A stretch of DNA of 22,296 bases from Flavobacteriales bacterium (GCA_027033875.1 JALVKK010000275.1:1-22296); one strand, 5' to 3'; shown: positions 7,909 to 16,590, counted from the first letter of the stretch. Numbers and translations: made by a program. The notes: a model not told the origin generated them from the letters alone.

Positions 7909-9045
7909 ATGAGAGAACATCTTTCACGGCATAAACGTTTGATTTTTATCAGTGCTACCTTAATAGCATTAGCTATAACTTTATGGGAAACCAATCGTTT
8001 TTTGCAGGAATTTAAACAGGAAGAACGAGCTAAAATGGAGATTTTGGCTTCTGCTTATCAAAAATTACTCGATGTCAAAGATGACAATCCGGCTTTACTT
8101 AATCTTTCGTCTGCAATTTTGGAAAAAAATCATACTATTCCCGTTATTATTGTCGATAAAAATGCCAAAGTTGTTTTTTATCGCAATTTATCAAAAGACA
8201 AACCGGCTTATATTCAAAAAAAACTAAAAGAATTTAAAAAAACCGATAAACATTTCAAATTGGATTTGGGCGATAATGACTATCAAGTATTGTATTACGG
8301 CAACTCGTCATTATTGAGCAAATTGACATATTATCCGGTTATATTAGTAGCCATTTTTCTACTTTTTGCCGCTATCGTTTATCTGTATTATCACACCGGA
8401 AGAGTTTCCGATGAAAACCGCTTATGGTCCGGTTTGGCTAAAGAAACAGCACATCAAATCGGAACACCTTTGAGTTCATTGATGGGCTGGATAGAGATCT
8501 TAAAAACGGCAAACAATCCTGATATTCCGGTAGAAGAAATCGAAAAAGACGTGCTACGGCTCAACGTCATCTCACAACGCTTTTCAAAAATAGGTTCTAT
8601 TCCTAAATTAGAATCACAAAATGTGGTTGAAATCACAAAACATACGCTACATTATATCAAAAGCCGTACATCAAAATTGGTTAAAATCAACTTGGAAGCT
8701 CCCGAAAAACTGCAAGCCTTACTCAATGATCAGCTGTATTCGTGGGTCATAGAAAATATGGTAAAAAACGCCATTGACGCTATGGAAGGCAAAGGAAAAA
8801 TAACTATTAAAATTACCGATAAAGGACATAATGTTTACATCGATATCAGCGATACGGGAAAAGGGATTCACGCTTCCAAATTCAAACAGGTTTTTCAACC
8901 CGGCTATACCACCAAAAAACGCGGTTGGGGTCTTGGTTTATCGTTGAGTAAACGTATTATTGAGCAGTATCATAAAGGTAAAATATTTGTCAAAAAGTCT
9001 GTTTTAGGAGAAGGTACAACGTTTAGGATTGTGTTGTTAAAATAA
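7909..9045 (+). CDS. Orphan membrane sensor histidine kinase
   Basis: 378 residues. A first membrane helix (about 10-26) and a second (about 141-160) frame a roughly 110-residue extracytoplasmic sensor region. The cytoplasmic part has the H-box ETAHQIGTPLSSLMGW with phospho-acceptor H182, an N-box ENMVKNAIDAM with N287, G1 DTGKGI (about 311-316) and G2 GWGLGLSLSKRII (about 340-352). The HQIGTPLSSL variant is one I associate with a conserved Bacteroidota kinase family. No HAMP domain, receiver or response regulator is nearby. The gene starts 5 bases after the glmS stop, so it is probably co-transcribed with glmS, which hints at an envelope signal, but that is only inferred from position. It converges on the next gene with 12 bases between stops. 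Confidence 0.85.
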   Translation: MREHLSRHKRLIFISATLIALAITLWETNRFLQEFKQEERAKMEILASAYQKLLDVKDDNPALLNLSSAILEKNHTIPVIIVDKNAKVVFYRNLSKDKPAYIQKKLKEFKKTDKHFKLDLGDNDYQVLYYGNSSLLSKLTYYPVILVAIFLLFAAIVYLYYHTGRVSDENRLWSGLAKETAHQIGTPLSSLMGWIEILKTANNPDIPVEEIEKDVLRLNVISQRFSKIGSIPKLESQNVVEITKHTLHYIKSRTSKLVKINLEAPEKLQALLNDQLYSWVIENMVKNAIDAMEGKGKITIKITDKGHNVYIDISDTGKGIHASKFKQVFQPGYTTKKRGWGLGLSLSKRIIEQYHKGKIFVKKSVLGEGTTFRIVLLK

Positions 9046-9057
9046 GCCTTTTTTTTC

Positions 9058-9771
9058 TTACATTTTCAAATAAAAATCACGAGTCAGACTAATATAAGCA
9101 TCAGTATAATGATGTCTGGATTTTTCAATAATCAAATGGTTTTCTTCCAATTCTGAGCTAAAATTTGAAATTTTAACTAAAATTCTTTTAACCTTAGCAT
9201 TTTGATGCCCTTTGACATAACAAATTTTGTTCAGATAAAGAGTTTCTTTTTTGATGATTTGTTTCAATTGTGATAATTTATTCGCCGGTAAAATCAATTG
9301 AATACTGCCGGTTTCTTTGAGCGGTTTTTTTGATTTTCGAACCAATGTTTTCAATGATAAAACAGATGAATGACGTGCCAGATGTCTTTGAATATCAATA
9401 TTTTCGGGTATTTCATCAAAATAAGGCGGATTACTGACAATAACATCATATTTCTTAGAACTTTCAAACCGGTTAAAATCAGTCTGAATAAGATGTAATC
9501 GCTTATGCCATTTTGAATTTTTAAAGTTTTCACCGGCTTGGCGGGCGGCAGCCGGTTCTATTTCCAAAGCATCTATATTTGCCGTAGGCTGTCGTTGCGC
9601 GCACATCAAAGCAATGAGTCCGGTTCCGGTACCTATATCAAGAATATTTTGAGCATTTTGCAAATCAGCCCACGCTCCCAACAACACGCCGTCAGTCCCG
9701 ACTTTCATAGCAACTTGCCCTTGCGCGACTTCAAATTGTTTAAATCTGAAAATTTGTTTATCTGATTTCAT
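9058..9771 (-). CDS. trmN6: tRNA1(Val) (adenine(37)-N6)-methyltransferase, TrmN6/YfiC type
   Basis: A 237-residue class I SAM-dependent methyltransferase. DIGTGTGLIAL (45-55) is the SAM-binding glycine loop, and SNPPYFDE with NPPY at 114-117 is the catalytic motif of N6-adenine methyltransferases. The N-terminal FRFKQFEVAQGQVAMKVGTDGVLLGAW block (about 8-34) is the TrmN6 signature. In E. coli the family member methylates A37 of tRNA1(Val). I chose the ATG at 9771 rather than the one at 9852, because the protein family starts here and the codon overlaps the upstream stop as TAATG, a coupling arrangement. It is the last gene of the RND-HupE-like-TrmN6 unit. Confidence 0.88.
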   Translation of the reverse strand: MKSDKQIFRFKQFEVAQGQVAMKVGTDGVLLGAWADLQNAQNILDIGTGTGLIALMCAQRQPTANIDALEIEPAAARQAGENFKNSKWHKRLHLIQTDFNRFESSKKYDVIVSNPPYFDEIPENIDIQRHLARHSSVLSLKTLVRKSKKPLKETGSIQLILPANKLSQLKQIIKKETLYLNKICYVKGHQNAKVKRILVKISNFSSELEENHLIIEKSRHHYTDAYISLTRDFYLKM

Positions 9772-10334
9772 TACCAACTCAACAATGCTATAACATATCC
9801 GATGATGATACCGGAAATTAAAATATGGCGTTCGCGAATATTTCTCAGCCATATTTTTTGCAGAACAAACAAACTCGCCAAAATAACGATACCTAATATA
9901 ATTTGAGCGGTTTCTATACCCAAAGCAAATTCGAGTAAGGCTAATATTTTGCGTGATTGTCCGGCTATTATTAACTTAAAATCCGAAGCAAATCCCAAAC
10001 CGTGAATCAGACCGAAAAAAAATGAAAAATAATAGTGAATTCGTGTCAATATTCGGTCATTGGTCCACAAAATATCGGATAAAGCCGTAACCAAAATCGT
10101 CCATAAAATCAGCGTTTCTATCAACTTTTCGTCAACATGCACATAACCGAACACAGACAAAAACAAACTTGTCGTATGTGCCAGGGTAAAAAGTGAAACC
10201 AATATCAGCAATTTATGCCGGTCTTTATAACTGAACACCATAATCAAAGCCAGTAAAAACAGTATATGATCTATCGATGACCAACTGAGAATATGGGTTA
10301 ATCCCAATCTGAAATACAACACAAAATCATTCAT
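9771..10334 (-). CDS. HupE/UreJ-like six-helix membrane protein
   Basis: 187 residues, almost entirely hydrophobic with about six helices. Histidine motifs typical of the HupE/UreJ_2 group are present: LTHILSW with H14, SSIDHILFLLAL with D22 and H23, AHTTSLFLS with H53, and GLIHGLGFA with H111. HupE and UreJ are linked to nickel uptake in some bacteria, but this subgroup is widespread in organisms without hydrogenase or urease, and no such genes are here, so the substrate is unknown. Its ATG overlaps the end of the RND gene by 8 bases (ATGAATGA) and its stop overlaps the trmN6 start, so all three are translated from one message. Confidence 0.75.
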   Translation of the reverse strand: MNDFVLYFRLGLTHILSWSSIDHILFLLALIMVFSYKDRHKLLILVSLFTLAHTTSLFLSVFGYVHVDEKLIETLILWTILVTALSDILWTNDRILTRIHYYFSFFFGLIHGLGFASDFKLIIAGQSRKILALLEFALGIETAQIILGIVILASLFVLQKIWLRNIRERHILISGIIIGYVIALLSW

Positions 10335-12699
10335 TAGCTTCTTTGTTTTCGGGGAAGATGTCTAAGTTATCCTTATAAGATTTTTTGTTTTTAAACATAT
10401 TATCCATAAAAATAACCAAAGCCGGCAATAACAATAAGTTGGAAAACATTGCCATCAACAAAGTCAACGAAATTAAACCGCCCAAAGCTTCTGTCCCGCC
10501 GTAATCAGACAAAATAAATGTTCCGAAACCGAAAAACAAAACAATGGAAGTATAAAACATACTGACACCGGTCTCTTTGAGCGCTTTATATACCGAACGT
10601 TTGATATGTCCTTTGTGCAATTTGAGTTCGTGTCGCAGTTTGGCTAAATAATGAATGGTGTCGTCAACCGAAATACCGAATGCAATACTAAATATCAATA
10701 TGGTTGAAGGTTTGAGCGGAATACCGCCAAAACCCATAATACCGGCTGTTATTAACAAGGGTAAAATATTAGGTACCAGCGAAATAAGAGCCATTTTTAA
10801 AGAACCTCCAAACATCCACGCGATAAAAATAAAAATCAAAAATACAGCCAGTCCCAACGAGATAATCAAATTGTCTATCAGATAATGCGTGCCTTTCAGA
10901 TACAATTTGGCTTGTCCGGTCATCAAAACTTGATATTTCTTAGCCGGAAAATATTTATGTTCTTTCATTTCCAAATAATCCTCTACCCGTTCCATTTGGT
11001 CGGTTTCAATATCTTTCATAAAGGTAGTGATTCGTAAATAACGTTGCAAAGTATCGGTATAACTTTGAAGCAAATCAGCTTTCCCGCCACTGTTTTTTAA
11101 GTAAGGCATAATAAAATACTTTTCGTGCATGGAAGGCAATTGATAATAATTCGGATCAGCCTTGTAAAAAGCCTGTTTGGCATATTTTGCCAGATTGACC
11201 AACGAAACCGGACGGGACAATTCGGACAAATCGGCTATTTCATCTTGAAAACGGTCTATTCTTTTTAAAGTTGCCAAATGCATAGCAGCTTTTTTGCGCT
11301 TGGTGTCTATCATAAATTCCAAAGGCAAAATCCCGCCAAACTCTTGTTCAAAAAACTTAATATCTCTATAAAAATCTCTGTTTTTCGGAAAATCAGCCAA
11401 CATACTGCCGGACACTTTCATCTTCGTGGCGCCTATAATGCTTATAATCAACAATAAAATGGCAATACCGAAAATCGTTTTTTGACGATGACGAACCGTA
11501 CCTATCAACCAATCGACAAACTTGACCAACCAAGTTTTTTTATGATGTCGCAAATGTTTGCTTTTAGGTGGTTTTTTATAACTGTATATAATCGGAATCA
11601 ATAAAATGGATAAAATAAAAATAGACAAAATAGACAAAGAAGCCACGATTCCGAACTCGCGTAACAAACTGTTTTTGACGATGATAAATGTAGCAAATCC
11701 GATAGCGGTTGTAACATTGGTCATCAAAATAGCATTACCCGTATTGCTGATAACCCGCTGCAAAGATTTGACTTGATTGCCGTGCAAAATAATCTCTTGT
11801 TGGTATTTGTTGATCAAAAATATGGCATTAGGCACCCCGATAACGATTACCAAAGGTGGAATAACCGCCGTAAGAATACTGATTTTATAGCCCAATGTCC
11901 CCATAATCCCAAATGACCACATCACTCCTATACCGACTATCAATATTGAAATAATAATAGGCGATGCCGAACGAAAGAAAAACCAAATAATAAAACCGGT
12001 TACAAACAAAGATAGAATAATGAAAAAAGGAATTTCTTTCTCCAAAACTCTGGCATTTAAAGACTTAATATACACCAAACCGGAGGCTTTGATGTCGGTA
12101 TGCATCTGTTGTTCAAACTGTTCTATCAAAGGTTTCACGGTTTCCGTCATAAACGCAACCCGCCTGTCCGAATTTATAATTTCGTCTTTTATGGCTACCA
12201 GCATTTGAACAGCACCGGATTTTTTGTTGTATATCAAGCCGTCATAAAACGGCAACGAATCAAACAAGCGGGCTTGAACCAAACGGGCGTCGGCATCACT
12301 TTGAACGGGCGATTCCAAAAAGTTTTTTAAAACAAATCTTTGATTGGTTGTATCTTTTTGCAGAATTTTTAAATTGTCAAAAGAAATGACTCTTGCCACT
12401 TCGGGATAAGATTTCAGTTTTTTGGACAAAGTCAACCAAATATTGAGTTTATCTTTGGTAAACAAAGTCGAATCTTTAACCCCCAGTAATATCAGATTAT
12501 TTTCGTTTTTAAACACCTCTCTAAAACGGGCATATTCTTGAGCATAAGGGTCATCTTTGGGTAAAATACTTTTTTGAGTATATGAAACCGATACATAACG
12601 CCATTGCGAAACAAAGAAAAGCGTAGCAATAACAACTATAGCTAAAAAATACAGTCTGTTACGCAAAATCAACCTTGCGATTCTATCCCAAATATTCAT
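10327..12699 (-). CDS. RND/MMPL-superfamily exporter (HAE-3 type)
   Basis: 790 residues, with the duplicated RND layout. Helix 1 is at about 13-30, followed by a periplasmic loop to about 215. A block of five helices (about 220-370) contains VIGVPNAIFLINKYQQE. A second half begins with a helix near 410, followed by another periplasmic loop and a final block of helices (about 635-780) with SIAFGISVDDTIHYLAKLRHEL. The DD and GxPxAxFLI motifs are those of proton-driven MMPL/HAE-3 exporters, which often move lipids or hydrophobic molecules. No membrane-fusion protein or outer-membrane channel gene is adjacent, in line with HAE-3 transporters. It is the first gene of a three-gene leftward unit. 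Confidence 0.85.
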   Translation of the reverse strand: MNIWDRIARLILRNRLYFLAIVVIATLFFVSQWRYVSVSYTQKSILPKDDPYAQEYARFREVFKNENNLILLGVKDSTLFTKDKLNIWLTLSKKLKSYPEVARVISFDNLKILQKDTTNQRFVLKNFLESPVQSDADARLVQARLFDSLPFYDGLIYNKKSGAVQMLVAIKDEIINSDRRVAFMTETVKPLIEQFEQQMHTDIKASGLVYIKSLNARVLEKEIPFFIILSLFVTGFIIWFFFRSASPIIISILIVGIGVMWSFGIMGTLGYKISILTAVIPPLVIVIGVPNAIFLINKYQQEIILHGNQVKSLQRVISNTGNAILMTNVTTAIGFATFIIVKNSLLREFGIVASLSILSIFILSILLIPIIYSYKKPPKSKHLRHHKKTWLVKFVDWLIGTVRHRQKTIFGIAILLLIISIIGATKMKVSGSMLADFPKNRDFYRDIKFFEQEFGGILPLEFMIDTKRKKAAMHLATLKRIDRFQDEIADLSELSRPVSLVNLAKYAKQAFYKADPNYYQLPSMHEKYFIMPYLKNSGGKADLLQSYTDTLQRYLRITTFMKDIETDQMERVEDYLEMKEHKYFPAKKYQVLMTGQAKLYLKGTHYLIDNLIISLGLAVFLIFIFIAWMFGGSLKMALISLVPNILPLLITAGIMGFGGIPLKPSTILIFSIAFGISVDDTIHYLAKLRHELKLHKGHIKRSVYKALKETGVSMFYTSIVLFFGFGTFILSDYGGTEALGGLISLTLLMAMFSNLLLLPALVIFMDNMFKNKKSYKDNLDIFPENKEANE

Positions 12700-12715
12700 A
12701 TACCGAAATTTACGA

Positions 12716-12723
12716 CAAAATTA
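12716..12723 (-). promoter_or_regulatory. Possible -7 box for the RND exporter operon
   Basis: On the minus strand the bases read TAATTTTG, fitting TAnnTTTG, with initiation expected near 12709, 10 bases before the ATG. I see no convincing -33 element. The 13-bp inverted repeat at 12751-12782 lies just upstream. Confidence 0.4.
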
Positions 12724-12750
12724 CAATAAAGTTTATAATGTTCATATAGT

Positions 12751-12782
12751 TTGTTTTGTTTTAGTTTCGTAAAACAAAACAA
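12751..12782. repeat. Perfect 13-bp inverted repeat upstream of the RND operon
   Basis: TTGTTTTGTTTTA (12751-12763) and TAAAACAAAACAA (12770-12782) are perfect complements around GTTTCG. On the plus strand it is followed by TTTCTCATTTTTTT, but there is no plus-strand gene upstream for it to terminate. Its position behind the leftward promoter suits an operator or a transcription barrier. Confidence 0.5.
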
Positions 12783-12817
12783 TTTCTCATTTTTTTATGT
12801 TATTTTTCTTCAATAAT

Positions 12818-12850
12818 ATTCGGATATCGAATTTTTTCGGACCGAAAAAA
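12818..12850. repeat. Two abutting palindromes in the nrdA upstream region
   Basis: ATTCG-GATAT-CGAAT (12818-12832) is directly followed by a 9-bp perfect palindrome with a single central base, TTTTTTCGG-A-CCGAAAAAA (12832-12850). The odd centre and tiny loop favour a protein-binding operator over an RNA hairpin. Confidence 0.45.
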
Positions 12851-13017
12851 CTTGCAATTTTTTAGAAAAATATGTCTCGCCTACTTTAAAAATTGAGTTT
12901 TTAAACAATCATTTCATTTTCAATTATTTAACAAACTTATTTGAATAAATTAACAATTAAATAACTAATTATCAATGTTTTATTATTTTTAATAAAATGT
13001 TAATAACTTTTTGTAAG

Positions 13018-13052
13018 ATTGTTCAAATCAATAAATCTATCGATTAAATTTG
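13018..13052 (+). promoter_or_regulatory. Probable nrdA promoter
   Basis: TAAATTTG at 13045-13052 fits TAnnTTTG, with ATTG at 13018-13021 as the -33 element (23-base spacer). Initiation near 13058 gives a leader of about 48 bases before the nrdA ATG. Confidence 0.5.
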
Positions 13053-13105
13053 TTTGGTTTATTTTCAGCCATACCAAAATAACCTAAAAAACGACTCAAC
13101 AATTT

Positions 13106-15433
13106 ATGAAAACGATTAATGTAATAAAACGAGACGGCACTTCTGCACCATTAGATTTGAAAATGATACACGATATGGTAGAATGGGCTTGCGACGGCTA
13201 CCAAAATGTATCGGTTTCGGATATAGAAATCAACTCAAAAATCCAATTTTACGACGGGATTACCACTTCCGAAATTCAAAAAATCATGATCAAATCGGCA
13301 GCCGATTTGATTTCGGAAGAAAATCCGGATTATCAATATGTAGCCGCTCGTTTGTTGTTGAGTGATTTGTATAAAAAAGTTTTTAAACAAGACAAACCCA
13401 TACCTTTTGAGTTTTTTGTTCGCAACAATGTCTATCGCGGGGTTTACGACAAATCTATTTTAGATGCTTACAGTCAAAGTGAACTGGTTTATTTCGGCAA
13501 AAAACTCAAACATGAGCGCGATAATCTGTTTACTTATGCCGGACTGCGTCAAATGGTAGATAAATATTTGCTGCAAGACCGCAATACTTTTGAGTTGTAC
13601 GAAACACCGCAAGAAGCCTTTATGTTGATTGCCATGTTTATGTTTAAAAACTATAAAGGGCAAAAACGCAAAAAATATGTGCTGGACTTATACGAAGCGG
13701 TATCAACTTTTAAAATCAGCTTGCCGACACCTATCATGTCCGGCGTGCGTACACCTCTACGTCAATTCAGTTCCTGCTGTTTGATAGATGTAGGCGATTC
13801 GCTCGAATCCATACTCCAATCCAATACGGCTGTAGGTTATTATATAGCCAGCAGAGCCGGTATCGGACTGAATTTCGGGCGGGTACGCGGACTGGGAGCT
13901 AATATCCGTAACGGAGAAGTCATTCATACGGGATTGGTGCCGTTCTTAAAAATGTATGAAGCTACTACCAAAGGCTTTACTCAAAATGCCATTCGGGGCG
14001 GTAGCTCTACTTCAACTCTGCCGTTCTTTCATTGGGAAGCCGAAACTTTTATCCAATTGAAAAACAATAAAGGAAACGACGAAAACCGCGTGCGCCGGAT
14101 GGATTATTCGCTTGCCGTCAACAAACTATTTAGAGAACGGGTACGAAAAAATCAAGATATCACACTATTCTCATCTGAAGAAGTACGTGATTTATATGAT
14201 GCTTTCTACGGCAGCGATTACGAAAAATTCAAAATGCTGTATGAAATGTACGAAGCAAATAACCGCATCAGAAAAAAACGTATAAATGCCCGTCAATTTT
14301 ACCTCGATCTGCTCAAAGAACGTTACGAAACAGGCAGAATTTACATCTTAAATGCCGACCGGGTCAACGAACACAGTTCTTTTAAAGACCATATTTATAT
14401 GTCCAATCTGTGTCAGGAAATTACTTTACCGACGGCACCTATAAACGATGTCAATAAAACCGACGGCGAAATTGCCATGTGTATTTTAAGCAACATCAAC
14501 CTCGGAAAAATAGAAAGTATAGAAGAGCTGGACAAATTAACCGAACTTTTGGTTCGTTTTCTAGACGAATTGATTGATTATCAAGATTATCCGGTGATTG
14601 CCGCCGCCAAATCGACCAAAGCCAGACGCAGTTTGGGTATCGGCGTATCCGATGTATTTCATTTCTTGGCTAAAAATAATTTAGGCTACAATACAGATGA
14701 AGGCAGAAAGATCATGCACCGGTATATGGAACGTTTTCAATACGGTTTGATCAAAGCCTCCAATTTGCTCGCCAAAGAAAAAGGCGCTTGCAAATTGTTT
14801 GACCGCACCAAATATGCCGATGGCATCATGCCGATAGACACCTATGCCGAAGCGGTTGACGAAATTGTAGAAAACGATTTGGTTATGGACTGGGATAGGT
14901 TGCGCGAAGATGTCAAAAAATACGGTTTGCGTAATTCGGCATTGAGCGCCATTCCACCGGCTGCCAGCAGCAGTGTGGTTTCCAATTCAACACCCGGAGT
15001 CGATCCGGTACGCAAACTCTTGATAGCCAAAATGAGTAAATACGGCGCGTTGAAACAATTGGTGCCGGGATTTGGCAAGTACGAAGAAAACTATACGTTG
15101 GCATGGGATATAAACAATGAAGAATACTTGAAATTCATCGCTATTTTCCAAAAATTTATCGATCAAAGTATCAGTACCAACCAATACTACGATATATCCA
15201 AATATAAAAATAACAAAGTGCCGGTCAAAGATTTAATCCGCCACGACGGTATAGCCTACAAATACGGTTTAAAAACTTTGTATTACATGAATATCAACGA
15301 CAATTCGGGCAACGAATTGGCAAAAATTAAAACGACAAGTGAAAAACAAGCAATACCGGCATTTAATTTTGCTAAGCTGGAATTAGACATTGATGACTAT
15401 GACAGTTGTGAAGGCGGTGGTTGTTCGGTTTAA
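13106..15433 (+). CDS. nrdA: Ribonucleoside-diphosphate reductase, class Ia large (alpha) subunit
   Basis: NrdA reduces ribonucleoside diphosphates to deoxyribonucleotides using a radical supplied by NrdB. The 775-residue product aligns end to end with E. coli NrdA as I remember it. An N-terminal ATP-cone (about 1-95) gives allosteric control. The active site has C224 (SSCCLIDVGDSLES, first Cys of the pair) and N434/C436/E438 in SNLCQEI. LYYMN carries the radical-transfer tyrosines Y726 and Y727. The flexible tail ends in CEGGGC (C768 and C773), the redox pair that receives electrons from thioredoxin or glutaredoxin. The usual partner nrdB is on neither side: upstream is a divergent exporter and downstream is a convergent ribosomal operon. 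Confidence 0.95.
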   Translation: MKTINVIKRDGTSAPLDLKMIHDMVEWACDGYQNVSVSDIEINSKIQFYDGITTSEIQKIMIKSAADLISEENPDYQYVAARLLLSDLYKKVFKQDKPIPFEFFVRNNVYRGVYDKSILDAYSQSELVYFGKKLKHERDNLFTYAGLRQMVDKYLLQDRNTFELYETPQEAFMLIAMFMFKNYKGQKRKKYVLDLYEAVSTFKISLPTPIMSGVRTPLRQFSSCCLIDVGDSLESILQSNTAVGYYIASRAGIGLNFGRVRGLGANIRNGEVIHTGLVPFLKMYEATTKGFTQNAIRGGSSTSTLPFFHWEAETFIQLKNNKGNDENRVRRMDYSLAVNKLFRERVRKNQDITLFSSEEVRDLYDAFYGSDYEKFKMLYEMYEANNRIRKKRINARQFYLDLLKERYETGRIYILNADRVNEHSSFKDHIYMSNLCQEITLPTAPINDVNKTDGEIAMCILSNINLGKIESIEELDKLTELLVRFLDELIDYQDYPVIAAAKSTKARRSLGIGVSDVFHFLAKNNLGYNTDEGRKIMHRYMERFQYGLIKASNLLAKEKGACKLFDRTKYADGIMPIDTYAEAVDEIVENDLVMDWDRLREDVKKYGLRNSALSAIPPAASSSVVSNSTPGVDPVRKLLIAKMSKYGALKQLVPGFGKYEENYTLAWDINNEEYLKFIAIFQKFIDQSISTNQYYDISKYKNNKVPVKDLIRHDGIAYKYGLKTLYYMNINDNSGNELAKIKTTSEKQAIPAFNFAKLELDIDDYDSCEGGGCSV

Positions 15434-15451
15434 AAGGATTGATATGATATT

Positions 15452-15490
15452 TAATTATCAATGCCGCCCTTCGGGCGGCATTGATAATTA
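15452..15490. terminator. Bidirectional hairpin terminator between nrdA and rpmA
   Basis: An 18-bp perfect stem pairs 15452-15469 with 15473-15490 around a 3-base TTC loop; the GC-rich top reads GCCGCCC/GGGCGGC. It lies between the convergent stops of nrdA and rpmA. Neither side has a long U-run, so efficiency rests on the very stable stem. Confidence 0.75.
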
Positions 15491-15512
15491 TTTACAAAAA
15501 AGATGAATCCCT

Positions 15513-15773
15513 TTATGCTTCAACCGGTATAATTGAGATATAAGATTTACCACCTTTTTTCTTTTCAAATTTCACAATACCGTCAATGGCAGCGTGAATC
15601 GTATGATCTTTTCCCATGAAAGTATTTTTTCCGGGATGATGTTTTGTACCTCTTTGTCTAACGATGATGTTACCGGCAATGGCAGTTTGACCGCCGAAAA
15701 TCTTAACACCGAGTCGTTTACTTTCCGATTCTCGACCGTTCTTTGAACTACCTACACCTTTCTTATGAGCCAT
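15513..15773 (-). CDS. rpmA: 50S ribosomal protein L27
   Basis: 86 residues, the normal size. It begins MAHKKGVGSSKNGRESESKRLGVK and contains GQTAIAGNIIVRQRGTKHHPG and GKDHTIHAAIDG, all L27 signatures. The flexible N-terminus of L27 reaches the peptidyl transferase centre. There is no Firmicutes-type cleavable N-terminal extension: the protein starts directly at the mature MAHKK. It follows rplU by 40 bases in the standard rplU-rpmA order and should be co-transcribed from the rplU promoter. Confidence 0.97.
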   Translation of the reverse strand: MAHKKGVGSSKNGRESESKRLGVKIFGGQTAIAGNIIVRQRGTKHHPGKNTFMGKDHTIHAAIDGIVKFEKKKGGKSYISIIPVEA

Positions 15774-15813
15774 AATATTAAAATTTTAGTGTTTACAAAA
15801 TTAATAAAAAAAA

Positions 15814-16590
15814 TTATGAACGTCCTCCATCGAGTTCGTCTTGCCATTTTTTCAATTCGTCCCACTTACCGGCAGCAGCCAATTCGGCTTGCTTAGGCCA
15901 AGTAGTCGGATCGTGCATAGCATAACGCTTACCACCTTTATCTAAAAGGATTTCGCGTATTTTTTCAGGATCGGCTTTACTCAATTTAGCAAAAGTTTCA
16001 TAACCGGCTTCCGTCAAAATAGAAGCGATTTTCGGTCCTATACCTTCAATTTTTTTCAAATCATCGGCTTTTGTTGTTTTTTTAGTAGCCGGTTTTTTTG
16101 TGGTCGTTTTTTTCGCAGCCGGTTTTTTAGCGACTTTCTTTTCTTCTTTAACTTCGGCTATTTTTGCCGGTGCAGCGGTTTTTTCTTCTTTAACCGTTGT
16201 TTTTTTAGCAGTTGATTTAGTCGCTTTTTTGGGTTCTGCTTTGGCTTTTTTAGTTGCTTTTTTGTCTGATTTAAAACCGGAAGCAACAAGGTCCTCTACA
16301 ACAATCTCAGTTAAATACTGACGATGACCGTTTTTCTTTTTGTAGCCTTTACGACGTTTTTTCTTAAATACGATAACTTTATCGCCTTTTAAATGACGAA
16401 GGATTTTGGCGGTTACACCAGCTCCTTCAATAACCGGGGCGCCAATGGTTACTTGTCCGGCATTGTCAAGCAATAAAACCTTGCCGAATTTGACAACATC
16501 GCCTTCTACTCCTTGCAAACGGTGAACAAAAACCTTTTGGTCTTTTTGCACTTTGAATTGCTGCCCTGCTATCTCTACAATTGCATACAT
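15814..16590 (-). CDS. rplU: 50S ribosomal protein L21 with C-terminal helix-hairpin-helix extension
   Basis: Residues 1 to about 103 are a full L21 protein (MYAIVEIAGQQFKVQ at the start, KKRRKGYKKKNGHRQ near 77-91), which binds 23S rRNA. It is followed by a low-complexity Lys/Ala/Thr linker (about 107-175) and then a helix-hairpin-helix unit with DDLKKIEGIGPKIASIL (176-192) and AGYETFAKLSKADPEKI. An acidic tail ends in WDELKKWQDELDGG. At 258 residues it is about 2.5 times the size of a plain L21. Extended L21 proteins of this kind occur in Bacteroidota; the tail's role is unknown to me, but HhH units bind nucleic acid non-specifically. The frame is continuous, so this is a genuine fusion. 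Confidence 0.93.
   Translation of the reverse strand: MYAIVEIAGQQFKVQKDQKVFVHRLQGVEGDVVKFGKVLLLDNAGQVTIGAPVIEGAGVTAKILRHLKGDKVIVFKKKRRKGYKKKNGHRQYLTEIVVEDLVASGFKSDKKATKKAKAEPKKATKSTAKKTTVKEEKTAAPAKIAEVKEEKKVAKKPAAKKTTTKKPATKKTTKADDLKKIEGIGPKIASILTEAGYETFAKLSKADPEKIREILLDKGGKRYAMHDPTTWPKQAELAAAGKWDELKKWQDELDGGRS

Larger units (their letters stand above)
12700..13105. other. AT-rich divergent regulatory region between the RND exporter and nrdA
   Basis: 406 bases without a gene. It contains leftward and rightward TAnnTTTG boxes (12716-12723 and 13045-13052) and four inverted repeats (12751-12782, 12818-12832, 12832-12850, 12978-12997). The stretch 12880-13020 is extremely AT-rich, with repeated TTAA and AATAA words, and would be easily bent or melted. 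I find no recognisable NrdR-box pair and no coding potential. Confidence 0.7.

Noticed and set aside
9772..9852. Longer trmN6 start at 9852
   Set aside because: The extra 27 residues overlap the HupE-like gene in another frame; the TAATG start at 9771 gives the normal N-terminus.
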